DNA from: Mucilaginibacter sp.
Lineage (GTDB): Bacteria > Bacteroidota > Bacteroidia > Sphingobacteriales > Sphingobacteriaceae
Direction: 5' to 3'
Length of the DNA stretch: 64,000 bases
Assembly: GCF_025359345.1 (NCBI RefSeq)
Contig: NZ_JANYGQ010000017.1
Coordinates: 186,001 to 250,000 of the forward strand
In this document: piece by piece, positions 34,586 through 43,672 of the stretch
Layout of the letters: each line of letters starts with the position of its first letter
Numbering within the stretch: position 1 is the first letter of the stretch
Translations under genes and position numbers: made by a program
Notes under the pieces: generated by a model
What the model was told of the DNA's origin: nothing
Seen by the model: only the letters and a program-made list of their open reading frames with translations
Databases searched by the model: none

Positions 34586-35560
34586 ATGATGAAGTATATT
34601 TTATTTGTTTTTGCTTTAGCACTAACCATTGGCGCCAAAGCACAGGATGCCGCCTTACAGCACACGCCTAAAGGGGCGTTATACCAGATTTTTACTCATG
34701 CTCCGGGCGATAAAGTAAAAGAGGGTGACATTATTACGTTTCAGTACATTCAAAAGACAGATAAAGACTCGGTGCTTTATAGCACTTATGTAAGCGGTCG
34801 TCCCGGCCAGGCAAGGATACAACCTTCGCAAAATTTAGCTGATTTGATGGAGGTTTTCCCGTTATTGGCAGTTAACGACAGTGTGTTGGTTAAGGTACCT
34901 ACCGACTCGTTATTTAAAGGTCACGAAGAAAGCCGTCCGCCATTTTTTCCAAAAGGAAGTTTCCTGAAGTTTTTTATTAAAATTCAAAAGGCGCAATCAA
35001 TGGATGCTTTTATGGCTGAAATAAAACAGGCCGAAATGGATGGCGCCAATAAATATATTGCCGATCATAAATTAACCCTGCAAACCACAGCCAGCGGTTT
35101 GAAATATGCTATAACCAAGCAAGGAACCGGTATAAAACCCCAGAATGGAGATACTGTGCTGGTAAATTATGCCGGTCGAGGCCTGGACGATAAAGTGTTC
35201 GACAGCAGTATTGAAGCAGTGGCCAAACAAGCCGGTTTGCAACAGCCTGGCCGTACTTATGAGCCTTTAGTTGTTTATGTAGGCTTAGCCGGTACTGAAC
35301 ACTCCGTTATTACGGGCTGGAACGAAGGCTTACTTTTGTTAAACGAAGGCTCGAAAGCAACATTTGTTATCCCGTCAAACCTTGCATACGGGGCACAGGG
35401 CTCGGGCGAAATTAAACCATTCAGCACATTAGTGTTTGATTTAGAACTGGTAAAAGTTAAACCTGCTAAAAAGACGCCTGCTGCTACGAAAGCGCCAGCG
35501 AAAAAAACACCGGGTAAAACGACCGGCCTTAAAAAGAAAGTCACTACAAAGAAAAATTAA
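34586..35560 (+). CDS. FKBP-type peptidyl-prolyl isomerase with basic tail
   Basis: A 324-residue exported protein (signal peptide ending near IGAKAQ). Like its upstream neighbour it has a degenerate FKBP-like N-domain (EGDIITFQYIQKTDKDS) and a canonical C-domain (GDTVLVNYAGRGLDDKVFDS, ITGWNEGLLLLNEG, LAYGAQGSG, FDLELVKV). The last about 35 residues are a Lys/Pro/Ala/Thr-rich tail (KPAKKTPAATKAP) that could bind nucleic acid, lipid or peptidoglycan. No lipobox is present, so it is probably soluble in the periplasm. Confidence 0.9.
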   Translation: MMKYILFVFALALTIGAKAQDAALQHTPKGALYQIFTHAPGDKVKEGDIITFQYIQKTDKDSVLYSTYVSGRPGQARIQPSQNLADLMEVFPLLAVNDSVLVKVPTDSLFKGHEESRPPFFPKGSFLKFFIKIQKAQSMDAFMAEIKQAEMDGANKYIADHKLTLQTTASGLKYAITKQGTGIKPQNGDTVLVNYAGRGLDDKVFDSSIEAVAKQAGLQQPGRTYEPLVVYVGLAGTEHSVITGWNEGLLLLNEGSKATFVIPSNLAYGAQGSGEIKPFSTLVFDLELVKVKPAKKTPAATKAPAKKTPGKTTGLKKKVTTKKN

Positions 35561-35562
35561 GT

Positions 35563-35591
35563 AAAAGCCTCCTGATACCCGGGAGGCTTTT
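35563..35591 (+). terminator. Intrinsic terminator after the second FKBP gene
   Basis: Perfect 10-bp stem AAAAGCCTCC / GGAGGCTTTT with a 9-nt loop; the second arm supplies the T run. Confidence 0.85.
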
Positions 35592-35592
35592 C

Positions 35593-35600
35593 TATTTTTG
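35593..35600 (+). promoter_or_regulatory. -7 element near the TatD start
   Basis: TATTTTTG fits TAnnTTTG but lies only 4 bases before the ATG, so its use would give a nearly leaderless mRNA. It may be coincidental. Confidence 0.25.
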
Positions 35601-35604
35601 CACC

Positions 35605-36372
35605 ATGTTACTTACCGATACGCATACCCACCTATACTACGAAACCGATAACACTAAACTGGATGGGTTGATACAGCGTTGCAGGGAAAACAGTATACAT
35701 CGTTTGTTTCTGCCAAATGTTGACGCAACATCTGTACCCAAGGTGTACGCACTTACAGAAGCTTACCCGGATATGTGTTTCCCGATGCTGGGTTTGCATC
35801 CATGCGATGTAAAAGCTGGTTGGGAGCAGGAACTTGACGAAATAAAGTCGTTCCACAATCAACATAAAATATACGCCATCGGCGAAATAGGCATCGATTT
35901 ATACTGGGATAAAACCACCCTTGATATTCAAATACAGGCGTTTAGAAAACAAATAGCCTGGGCAAAATTGCTAAAACTCCCTATCGTTATTCACTGTCGC
36001 GACGCATTCGACCAGGTTTTTGAAGTTTTACAACAAGAGCAGGGTGAAGATTTGCGCGGCATATTCCATTGTTTCACCGGAACAGTGGAACAGGCGGAAC
36101 AGGTTGTTGCTTTGGGCTTCTACCTTGGCATTGGCGGGGTTGTTACCTATAAAAATTCGGGGTTAGATAAAGTAGTAGAACAAGTTGACCTAAAGCATAT
36201 AGTTTTAGAAACAGATTCTCCGTACCTTACGCCCGTGCCGTATCGGGGCAAACCTAATGAAAGCTCGTACTTAATTTATGTTGCCCAAAAGGTAGCCGAC
36301 CTGCATCAAACCGATCTTGAAACCGTGGCTACAACAACCACTGAAAATTCAAAGAAGGTATTTGGCGTATGA
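35605..36372 (+). CDS. tatD: TatD-family metal-dependent hydrolase
   Basis: A 255-residue TIM-barrel metallohydrolase of the TatD DNase family. Metal ligands: TDTHTHLYYE at the N-terminus, GLHPCDV near 62, GEIGIDLYWD near 93, VIHCRDAFDQ near 129, FHCFTGT near 153 and ETDSPYLTP near 203. Family members act as 3'-5' nucleases or quality-control hydrolases. Full length. Confidence 0.93.
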   Translation: MLLTDTHTHLYYETDNTKLDGLIQRCRENSIHRLFLPNVDATSVPKVYALTEAYPDMCFPMLGLHPCDVKAGWEQELDEIKSFHNQHKIYAIGEIGIDLYWDKTTLDIQIQAFRKQIAWAKLLKLPIVIHCRDAFDQVFEVLQQEQGEDLRGIFHCFTGTVEQAEQVVALGFYLGIGGVVTYKNSGLDKVVEQVDLKHIVLETDSPYLTPVPYRGKPNESSYLIYVAQKVADLHQTDLETVATTTTENSKKVFGV

Positions 36373-36418
36373 ACAATTATTTTTTAATAGCTTTATTTTT
36401 TACAGAACCTATATACAC

Positions 36419-37441
36419 ATGAGTCAAATATTGATCATTTATACCGGAGGGACAATTGGTATGATGAGCGACCCGCAGACTAAGGTGCTCAGACCGATCA
36501 ATTTTGAGCAGATAATGGATAATGTGCCCGAGCTTGAAAAGCTTAACTGCAAAATTAAGGTGCATTCGTTTGAGCAGATTATTGATTCATCGAACATGAA
36601 CCCCGCCATTTGGAGCGAACTCGCAAGCCTTATTGAGTCAAATTACAACGATGTTGATGGCTTTGTGATCCTGCACGGCTCAGATACGATGGCCTTTTCA
36701 GCATCGGTATTGAGCTTTATGCTTGAGGGATTAGGCAAGCCGGTGATATTTACAGGCTCACAATTGCCTATAAGTGCAATACGCACGGATGCAAAGGAAA
36801 ACCTGATGACATCTATTGAAATTGCCAAAGCAAAAAAGAACGACCGCGCCCGTGTACCCGAGGTTTGTATCTATTTTGATTATAAATTATTCCGGGGCAA
36901 TCGCTCGTTTAAATATAATTCGTCAAAGTTCGAGGCATTTCGTTCACCAAATTACCCAATACTGGCCGAGTCGGGGGTGCACCTACGCTTTAGCGCTAAC
37001 GATATAAGGCACCCCAAAGACGGTGAAACCCTGAAGGTGCATAAAAACCTGGTGAGCGATGTGGCGGTGCTGAAGTTGTACCCCGGCATCAGCCCCAAAG
37101 TAGTGGAAACAATACTAGGCGCCGATGTCCGCGGCATAGTAATGGAGACATTCGGCGCGGGCAATACCACCACCGACGATTGGTTTGTTGACCTTTTAAA
37201 GCAAGCCATTGATAGCGGTAAAGTTATCCTTGATATATCGCAATGTAAAGTAGGTACGGTTGAACTTGGCCGATACGAAACCAGCAAGCAGCTGAAAGAT
37301 ATTGGTGTGGCCAATGGTTACGACATGACCTATGAATCGGCTGTTACCAAGATGATGTACCTGTTAGGGCAATTTAAAAACCCGCAGGATGTAAAAGAGC
37401 ATTTAGAGATGGATATGAGGGGCGAGATTACAGTTAGTTAG
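36419..37441 (+). CDS. ansA: Type I L-asparaginase
   Basis: A 340-residue amidohydrolase that converts asparagine to aspartate and ammonia. The first catalytic threonine lies in YTGGTIGM at the N-terminus; the second motif is HGSDTMAFSASVLSFML near 87. The start at MSQILIIYTGGT is preferred; the upstream in-frame extension overlaps tatD and lacks family similarity. Absence of a signal peptide points to the cytoplasmic type I enzyme. Confidence 0.92.
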   Translation: MSQILIIYTGGTIGMMSDPQTKVLRPINFEQIMDNVPELEKLNCKIKVHSFEQIIDSSNMNPAIWSELASLIESNYNDVDGFVILHGSDTMAFSASVLSFMLEGLGKPVIFTGSQLPISAIRTDAKENLMTSIEIAKAKKNDRARVPEVCIYFDYKLFRGNRSFKYNSSKFEAFRSPNYPILAESGVHLRFSANDIRHPKDGETLKVHKNLVSDVAVLKLYPGISPKVVETILGADVRGIVMETFGAGNTTTDDWFVDLLKQAIDSGKVILDISQCKVGTVELGRYETSKQLKDIGVANGYDMTYESAVTKMMYLLGQFKNPQDVKEHLEMDMRGEITVS

Positions 37442-37492
37442 TTTTTTGAAGTAATAGAAATTTGGTATATTTACAATAAATAGGGGGTAATT

Positions 37493-37699
37493 ATGCTAAC
37501 TACAATAAAAGGATATTACGATCATGGGCATCTTACACTAGAGGAAACCCCACCGGCGGATAAAACACCCGTAATGGTGACTTTTCTTAATGAAGTGACC
37601 CCAGAACCTAAAAAAAGAAAACTCGGCGGACTTGAAGGTAAAGTAAATCTTCCGGATGATTTTAATGAGCCGTTAGACGACTTGAAGGATTACATGTAA
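37493..37699 (+). CDS. Antitoxin of PIN-domain toxin pair
   Basis: A 68-residue protein, basic/acidic with an N-terminal KGYYDHGHLTLEETPP beta-hairpin and a C-terminal segment LPDDFNEPLDDLKDYM that resembles the toxin-binding tail of AF2212/DUF104-like antitoxins. The stop codon lies one base before the PIN toxin start. Assignment rests on this gene order and on the tail motif. Confidence 0.78.
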   Translation: MLTTIKGYYDHGHLTLEETPPADKTPVMVTFLNEVTPEPKKRKLGGLEGKVNLPDDFNEPLDDLKDYM

Positions 37700-37700
37700 G

Positions 37701-38096
37701 ATGAATGTTCTTATAGATACGCAAATTCTAATATGGTCTTTTGATGTTAATTCTCCACTTTCAGAACACCATAAAAAGATACTTGAGGATCCTGTAAATA
37801 AAATTTTTGTAAGTCACGTCAGTTTGATGGAGCTTGCAATAAAGAAAAATATAAAAAAACTACCCGAATTTATTCCTGATATTGAATTAATCGCAACTCA
37901 AATAACCAACAATGGATTTGAATTGTTGAGATTGAAGGATGAGCACATCTTTGCCTACCAAGATTTGCCTTTATTTGGTGAACACAAGGACCCATTTGAC
38001 AGGTTTTTGATTGCTGTTGCAAGGCATGAGGATTTCGTCGTGATATCTACTGACGCCAAATTTCAACTTTATTCATCGTTGATAAAAATACTTTAA
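37701..38096 (+). CDS. PIN-domain ribonuclease toxin (VapC-like)
   Basis: A 131-residue PIN-fold toxin. The acidic active-site residues are visible: Asp6 in MNVLIDTQILIW, the glutamate in VSLMELAIKK near 44, the aspartates in KDPFDRFLIAVARH near 98, and VISTDAKF near 117. PIN toxins cleave RNA, often tRNA. AT-rich relative to flanking genes. Confidence 0.85.
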   Translation: MNVLIDTQILIWSFDVNSPLSEHHKKILEDPVNKIFVSHVSLMELAIKKNIKKLPEFIPDIELIATQITNNGFELLRLKDEHIFAYQDLPLFGEHKDPFDRFLIAVARHEDFVVISTDAKFQLYSSLIKIL

Positions 38097-38170
38097 TATA
38101 GTAGGCGACTGCAATAGCCATAAAACACCGTCAACTTATAGCTATATTAGTTTCTCAAATCCACCTCATC

Positions 38171-39874
38171 ATGAAGAAGCTAATTTTCCTGCTGCTTATT
38201 TCTGTTTCGGCATCTGCACAAACATTTAGGGTAAGTATTGATCCTGCGCTTAAGGAGCCGGTTCAAGACGGTCGTTTGCTGTTGTTGCTTTCAAAAACAA
38301 ATAAAGCTGAGCCCCGCTTCCAAATCAGCGACGGCGCAGGTACCCAACTGGTTTTTGGCATTGATGTAGAGGGATGGAAGCCGGGGACAACCCAACTAAT
38401 GGATGTGCAGGCCATAGGCTATCCGATTGAACGTTTAAAAGATGTGCCGGCAGGCGATTACTATGTACAAGTGCTGCTGCATAAATACGAAACGTTCCAT
38501 TTAAAAACAGGCCAAACGGTTAAACTACCCATGGATAGGGGCGAAGGCCAGCACTGGAATATAGCCCCGGGCAATATTTATTCGGTGCCTGTAAAAATAC
38601 ATTTCGACCCTGCCGCTACGAACGAAATAGCGTTAGCCATAACTAAAATCATTCCGCCGACTAAGGACCCGGAGGACACCAAATACATTAAACACATGCG
38701 GATACAAAGCAAATTGCTTACTGAGTTTTGGGGTCGGCCGATGTACCTGAGCGCAAACATTTTGTTGCCCGAGGGTTTTGATGAGCATAAAGATGTGAAA
38801 TACCCCCTGGCTATTTTCGAAGACCATTTCAACCATGATATGGGCGGCTTCAGCACCACCAAACCCGACACTGCAAGTATAAAGCCGGACACTTCAGAGC
38901 GCTTTCATATAACCGGTTATAACCGGATTGTAGCACAGGAGGCCTATGATTTTTATAAACAATGGACGGGCCCGGACTTCCCGAGGGTACTGGCGGTGCA
39001 GCTAAACCACGCCAACCCGTATTATGACGACTCGTACGCGGTAAACTCGGCCAACCTGGGCCCATACGGTGATGCCATTACCTACGAGCTTATCCCTGCT
39101 ATTGAAAAGGCATATCGCGGCATTGGCAAAGGCTGGGCGCGGTTTGTATATGGCGGTTCGACGGGTGGCTGGATATCGTTGGCGGTGCAGGTTTTATATC
39201 CCAATGAATATAATGGCAGCTATGCCGCATGCCCCGATCCGATAGATTTTCATCATTACACTACTATCGATATTTATAATAATAAAAACGCTTACTACAC
39301 TGAAAGCGATTTTAAAAAGACACCGCGCCCCGGGGAGCGTAACTACCTGGGCCATGTACTGGCTACCGTTAAGGAAATGAACCAGCATGAACTGGCCGAG
39401 GGCAGCCGCACCCGCAGCGGCGAACAGTTTGATGTTTGGGAGGCTGTTTTTTCGCCAATGGATAATGACGGTTACCCCAAACGAATCTTCGATAAATACA
39501 CCGGTGCAATTGATAGTTCGGTAGCCAGGTACTGGCGCGACAATTTCGACCTTACCTATATCATTAAACGCGACTGGCCAAAGATCGGCAACAGCCTGAA
39601 AGGTAAAATCCACATTTATGTGGGGGATATGGATACGTATTATCTTAACGATGCCGTATACACTGCCGAAGACATGCTGAAAAAATTGAATAACCCCAAC
39701 TGCAGCTGTTTTATAGATTACGGCGACCGGGCTGAACATTGCTGGAACGGCGATCATACACAACCCAACTACATCAGCCGCTTACGCTATAACCAAATGT
39801 TTATAAAAAAATGGGCCGAAGAAATTAAAACACGGGCGCCGAAAGGGGTTGATTTAAAATCATGGCGATACTAA
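38171..39874 (+). CDS. Secreted alpha/beta-hydrolase, putative esterase
   Basis: A 567-residue exported protein (signal peptide MKKLIFLLLISVSASA). The N-terminal about 130 residues are all-beta. The remainder is an alpha/beta-hydrolase: a likely nucleophile serine in VYGGSTGGWISLAVQ near 325-335, an acid region GDMDTYYLNDAVY near 480, and a possible catalytic His in DRAEHCWNGDH near 515. Enterochelin-esterase-like folds share this layout, but the substrate is unknown. Starts 75 bases after the PIN toxin gene, on the same strand. Confidence 0.78.
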   Translation: MKKLIFLLLISVSASAQTFRVSIDPALKEPVQDGRLLLLLSKTNKAEPRFQISDGAGTQLVFGIDVEGWKPGTTQLMDVQAIGYPIERLKDVPAGDYYVQVLLHKYETFHLKTGQTVKLPMDRGEGQHWNIAPGNIYSVPVKIHFDPAATNEIALAITKIIPPTKDPEDTKYIKHMRIQSKLLTEFWGRPMYLSANILLPEGFDEHKDVKYPLAIFEDHFNHDMGGFSTTKPDTASIKPDTSERFHITGYNRIVAQEAYDFYKQWTGPDFPRVLAVQLNHANPYYDDSYAVNSANLGPYGDAITYELIPAIEKAYRGIGKGWARFVYGGSTGGWISLAVQVLYPNEYNGSYAACPDPIDFHHYTTIDIYNNKNAYYTESDFKKTPRPGERNYLGHVLATVKEMNQHELAEGSRTRSGEQFDVWEAVFSPMDNDGYPKRIFDKYTGAIDSSVARYWRDNFDLTYIIKRDWPKIGNSLKGKIHIYVGDMDTYYLNDAVYTAEDMLKKLNNPNCSCFIDYGDRAEHCWNGDHTQPNYISRLRYNQMFIKKWAEEIKTRAPKGVDLKSWRY

Positions 39875-39880
39875 AATAGG

Positions 39881-39918
39881 CACTAATTTTCACGAATTAA
39901 GGCGAATTACACGAATTG
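39881..39918 (+). repeat. Left arm of a perfect 38-bp inverted repeat
   Basis: Begins CACTAATTTTCACGAATTAA and continues to ACACGAATTG. The exact reverse complement lies at 41169-41206. The arm starts 7 bases after the esterase stop codon. Confidence 0.92.
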
Positions 39919-39986
39919 GAGCGAAAATCGCTCGTGCCTTCAATTCCAATAAGTAATTCTTTCAATTTTTTCTGGCTGATAAAACG

Positions 39987-39994
39987 TACCTTTG
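39987..39994 (+). promoter_or_regulatory. -7 element before the J-domain gene
   Basis: TACCTTTG fits TAnnTTTG, 69 bases before the ATG at 40064. A -33 element is not clear. Confidence 0.45.
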
Positions 39995-40063
39995 CAAAAT
40001 TATTTTCTTGAAAATCGCCGCAGGCCTTCCAATTCAACGACAATAAGTTAAAGATTACGCATT

Positions 40064-40513
40064 ATGAAAAAGATTGTCGATTACAGGAAACTGTTGAATG
40101 TGAATGAAGCTGCCGAATTGCAGGAATTGAAAACGGTTTACCGCGGCCTGATGAAAACCTGGCACCCGGATAAGTTTAATGATAACGAAGCCTTAAAGCT
40201 GGAAGCCGAAGAAAAAAGCAAAACCATAATTGAAGCATACCACTTTTTGGTAAGCATAGCGCCCGAAACCCGCGACCAAACCTTTGCCGACTATACCATA
40301 ACCACCACTACATCAAACATAGCCGATTTTGAGTACAAGCAGCAGGTATTAACCGTTTACTTCCTGGACGGCAACGCTTACGAATACTTCGATGTACCAA
40401 AAGAAGTTTACCGAAAACTTGTAAACGCCGATTCGCCGGGAAGATTTGCCCGCAGGCATATTTTTAATGAGTTCGTGTATAGGAGCGTGAGTAAGTTAGT
40501 GGCGACAGCGTAG
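40064..40513 (+). CDS. J-domain/KTSC fusion protein
   Basis: A 149-residue protein. The N-terminal half is a short DnaJ domain with the HPD signature at His34-Asp36 (MKTWHPDKF). The C-terminal half (about 85-145) is a KTSC domain (VLTVYFLDGNAYEYFDVP, then GRFARRHIFNEFVYRSVS), a compact domain seen in proteins linked to nucleic-acid metabolism. J domains recruit DnaK. No zinc or substrate-binding domain of DnaJ is present. The gene lies inside a segment bounded by a perfect 38-bp inverted repeat. Confidence 0.87.
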   Translation: MKKIVDYRKLLNVNEAAELQELKTVYRGLMKTWHPDKFNDNEALKLEAEEKSKTIIEAYHFLVSIAPETRDQTFADYTITTTTSNIADFEYKQQVLTVYFLDGNAYEYFDVPKEVYRKLVNADSPGRFARRHIFNEFVYRSVSKLVATA

Positions 40514-40543
40514 AGGGAATAACCAATATCGGTATACACCCTT

Positions 40544-40801
40544 TTAATAATGGCCTTTTAAGGATTGGATGACGAGGGCGCCGTCCGTAACGATGTATAC
40601 AAGCCTGTGTTCGCCATTTATTCTCCGCGACCAGTATCCGGTTAGTTCATGCTTCAACGGTTCTGGTTTGCCAATGCCTTCAAACGGATTCTCTATAATG
40701 GCTTTGGTAAGTTGAAGGATTTTCTTCAGCACGGGCTTGTTGCCGGTTTGTATCCAAAAATCTAAATGTTCTTTTGCTTTAGGGGTGTAGGTTATTTGCA
40801 T
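40544..40801 (-). CDS. YoeB-type mRNA interferase toxin
   Basis: An 85-residue Txe/YoeB toxin: QITYTPKAKEHLDFW at the start, KPEPLKHELTGYWSRRI in the middle and the active tail EHRLVYIVTDGALVIQSLKGHY, which ends with the canonical HY. YoeB cuts ribosome-bound mRNA. It overlaps the upstream antitoxin gene by 10 bases. Confidence 0.92.
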   Translation of the reverse strand: MQITYTPKAKEHLDFWIQTGNKPVLKKILQLTKAIIENPFEGIGKPEPLKHELTGYWSRRINGEHRLVYIVTDGALVIQSLKGHY

Positions 40802-41022
40802 AGGTTTTCTAATTCCTGCAAAGTCATAGTTACGCCTTTCCCATCTTTTAAATCTTGCTCACCTTGTTTTATCATCGCTACAAATTCAGGGTCGTAGGGT
40901 GATTCTGAATTATCGTTGACTTTCGATATTGTGTATTTAATTTTAAAAGCCTTTATCACAGCTTTTATAGCCTCAATTTGTGATGCATCCTCTGTATAGG
41001 CCGTAATGTTTATTGCTTTCAT
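40792..41022 (-). CDS. Antitoxin, DUF2683-like
   Basis: A 76-residue protein: MKAINITAYTEDASQIEAIK with an Ile/Thr beta segment, then a C-terminal segment DGKGVTMTLQELENLCK. The N-terminus is DUF2683-like from memory rather than YefM-like. It precedes and overlaps the YoeB gene, as expected for the antitoxin. Confidence 0.82.
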   Translation of the reverse strand: MKAINITAYTEDASQIEAIKAVIKAFKIKYTISKVNDNSESPYDPEFVAMIKQGEQDLKDGKGVTMTLQELENLCK

Positions 41023-41168
41023 GCTGCTTTAATTGAAAAACATAACAAATTTACATAAATAAACTACAGTGCCACGCGGGTAGTTTGCAATTATTAAATG
41101 CTTCGTTAAATTCTGTTAAATAATACAAAGCGACTTGCCATTTAATTATTTTTGATTCAGCACAAAGT

Positions 41169-41206
41169 CAATTCGTGTAATTCGCCTTAATTCGTGAAAA
41201 TTAGTG
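41169..41206 (-). repeat. Right arm of the perfect 38-bp inverted repeat
   Basis: Exact reverse complement of 39881-39918. It ends 9 bases before the ATG of the ABC permease gene, so its sequence forms most of that gene's leader. Confidence 0.92.
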
Positions 41207-41215
41207 TAATTAATT

Positions 41216-43657
41216 ATGTTCAAAAGCTACTTAAAACTCGCTGCCCGTAACCTTTGGAAACGGAAAACCACCACCGCCATCAATGTTTTTAGCCTGGCAA
41301 TAGGTTTAACCTGCTGTGCTTTGGTGTTTTTGTACTGGCAGCACGAGTTGAGCTTTGACAAAGGCTTTGATAACCGCGACGATATTTACCGCGTAACATC
41401 CACCTTTAAAGGCGATAGCAAAGCGCCTACAGTTGGCCTTCCCTATGCCAAATATTTAAAAAGCGAGATTCCCGAAATTGAGCAGGTAACCCGGATGGAC
41501 CCTACCAACGGTTCGGTTATCATTCAGGTTCAGGGAGCGGGAAGCGCTACACCATACGTACAAGACTCCGGTTATTGGGTCGACCCGCAATTTTTTGATG
41601 TGCTCTCCTATCATTTTGCACAGGGCGACCGTAAAACAGCTTTCGCGGCGCCGAATACCATAGTGCTTTCGCAATCATTGGCGACCAAGCTTTTCAAAAA
41701 CGTATCGCCCATTGGCAAAACATTAAAGGCCGGGCTTACCACTTATACCATTACCGGTGTTTTTAAAGAGGATTTTTTGAACCACATAAAAGCAGATTTC
41801 TTCGCCTCGAACAACAGCGACCATATCCGCGACCTGATGGCTAATAATGAAAGCTGGGTGGTAAACGATAATTTTTACACTTACGTAAAGGTGCGGCATG
41901 GTACTGACCCGCAGGCCCTAACCGTAAAGCTGAACGCGTATTTAAAGCGCCATGCTGGTGCCGAAATGAAGGCGCATAATGATTATATCACCAACGGACT
42001 ACAATCGCTTAACGATATTCATTTGCACTCAGGCGAGTTTCAGGATTATTTGGCTTATAAACAGGGCAATATCAAATACCTGTACCTTTTAGGCTCTATC
42101 GCACTAATTATTTTGTTGCTGGGTTGTATCAACTATATGAATTTGACAACCGCGCAGGCCATAAGCCGTGCCCGCGAGGTCGGTGTGCGCCGGGTAATGG
42201 GTGCAGGCAAAGGCTCCATCCGCTACCAGTTTTTGATAGAGACAATTGCCATTAGTACTTGCGCGCTGATTATTTCGGTTGGGCTGGCATTTTTAGCCTT
42301 GCCTGTCTTTAACAACCTTACTAACCAGGCCCTTTCATTTTTCGCGGAAGAAAACAGCAGCTTAATTTTATGGCTCGTACTAATCGCGCTGGCAACCGGG
42401 CTGGCGGCAGGTTTGTATCCGGCGTTTTACCTGTCGGCATTTAAACCGGTTAAGGTTTTAAAGGGTAAGGTTGCCGGCTCATCGGGCATGTTCGGCATAC
42501 GTAAAGTGCTTATTGTATCGCAGTTTATTATTTCAACCTGCCTTGTATTTGCTACTGTGGTAATATGGAGTCAGCTGCATTTTATGATCAACTCAAAACC
42601 TGGTTTCGACCAGGCACAGCAATTGGTACTAAATCTTAACGGCGACCAGGCCCAGCGCAATAGCGCCTTGCTGGTAAATCAGCTCAAAAGCAACCCTAAT
42701 TTTAAATCAGTAACTGCGGCGACAGCGCCGCTGGTATCGGGCGATATGAACCTGTATGCTTCCGATAAAACTATAAATGATAAACAAATAGTTTTTTTTG
42801 ATTTTGCCGACGAGAACTATGTAAACACACTTGGGTTAAAATTGGTATCGGGCAATAATTTTAGTTCGCAAGCATTTACCAATACCAATATGCAGGAGGA
42901 TATAGAATTGCACGATTTTGGCAAAGAGGTACTGCTAAACGAAGAAGCTGCAAAGCTCCTGGGTTTCGACGCTAACACCGCCCCGGGCAAATTTGTATCG
43001 CACCTGCATAATGGTATTACCTATAAATATAAGGTAGTGGGGGTGGTAAAAAACTATCATTATTTTTCGCTGCACGCAGCTATTGGCCCCTGCGCCATTA
43101 TGAATGTAAACCCATTAAGATGCACCACTATTGTTGCCAAAGTAGACACGCGCCATGTTAAAGATATAGTTGGCTACGCCGAAAAACAGTGGAAAGAATT
43201 GAACCCGGATACGCCATTTTCTTATGGTTTTTTAAATGAGCTTTCCCAATCGGATTACGATCAGGACAAGCGCCAGCAGCAAATGATGGGGTCGTTCGCT
43301 GTGATAGCCATATTCATATCCTGTTTAGGGCTGTTAGGGCTGATAACCTATTCCGTAGCACAAAAAGAAAAGGAAATCGGTATCCGCAAGGTAATCGGTG
43401 CCAGTGTGGCAGGCATAGTTAGCTTATTTGCCAAACAGTATTTTAAATTGTTGTTGATAGCCAACGTGATTGCATTACCCCTTGCATGGTATTTAATGAA
43501 CGATTGGCTGAAAGATTTCCCTTACCGCATAACAATAAGCTGGTGGATGTTTGCCGTAGCATTAGCTGCCGGGTTAATAACCGGATTATCGACAATTGCT
43601 TTTAAAACCATTAAGGCGGCAATGGCAAACCCGATAAATAGCTTAAGGGCAGAATAA
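41216..43657 (+). CDS. FtsX/MacB-type ABC transporter permease
   Basis: An 813-residue permease of the MacB/FtsX class. Two halves each hold a periplasmic domain and transmembrane helices: the N-half opens with LAARNLWKRKTTTAINVFSL and VGVRRVMGAGKGSIR near 322, the C-half has EIGIRKVIGASVAGI near 720. Such permeases work with a separate ATPase in efflux or mechanotransduction; no ATPase gene is adjacent. A LytTR/LytS pair follows convergently. Confidence 0.9.
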   Translation: MFKSYLKLAARNLWKRKTTTAINVFSLAIGLTCCALVFLYWQHELSFDKGFDNRDDIYRVTSTFKGDSKAPTVGLPYAKYLKSEIPEIEQVTRMDPTNGSVIIQVQGAGSATPYVQDSGYWVDPQFFDVLSYHFAQGDRKTAFAAPNTIVLSQSLATKLFKNVSPIGKTLKAGLTTYTITGVFKEDFLNHIKADFFASNNSDHIRDLMANNESWVVNDNFYTYVKVRHGTDPQALTVKLNAYLKRHAGAEMKAHNDYITNGLQSLNDIHLHSGEFQDYLAYKQGNIKYLYLLGSIALIILLLGCINYMNLTTAQAISRAREVGVRRVMGAGKGSIRYQFLIETIAISTCALIISVGLAFLALPVFNNLTNQALSFFAEENSSLILWLVLIALATGLAAGLYPAFYLSAFKPVKVLKGKVAGSSGMFGIRKVLIVSQFIISTCLVFATVVIWSQLHFMINSKPGFDQAQQLVLNLNGDQAQRNSALLVNQLKSNPNFKSVTAATAPLVSGDMNLYASDKTINDKQIVFFDFADENYVNTLGLKLVSGNNFSSQAFTNTNMQEDIELHDFGKEVLLNEEAAKLLGFDANTAPGKFVSHLHNGITYKYKVVGVVKNYHYFSLHAAIGPCAIMNVNPLRCTTIVAKVDTRHVKDIVGYAEKQWKELNPDTPFSYGFLNELSQSDYDQDKRQQQMMGSFAVIAIFISCLGLLGLITYSVAQKEKEIGIRKVIGASVAGIVSLFAKQYFKLLLIANVIALPLAWYLMNDWLKDFPYRITISWWMFAVALAAGLITGLSTIAFKTIKAAMANPINSLRAE

Positions 43658-43672
43658 GGCTTAGGATGAAAA

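Noticed and set aside
39881..41206. Insertion sequence
   Set aside because: The inverted repeats are perfect but no transposase or target duplication is visible, so it is reported as an island instead.
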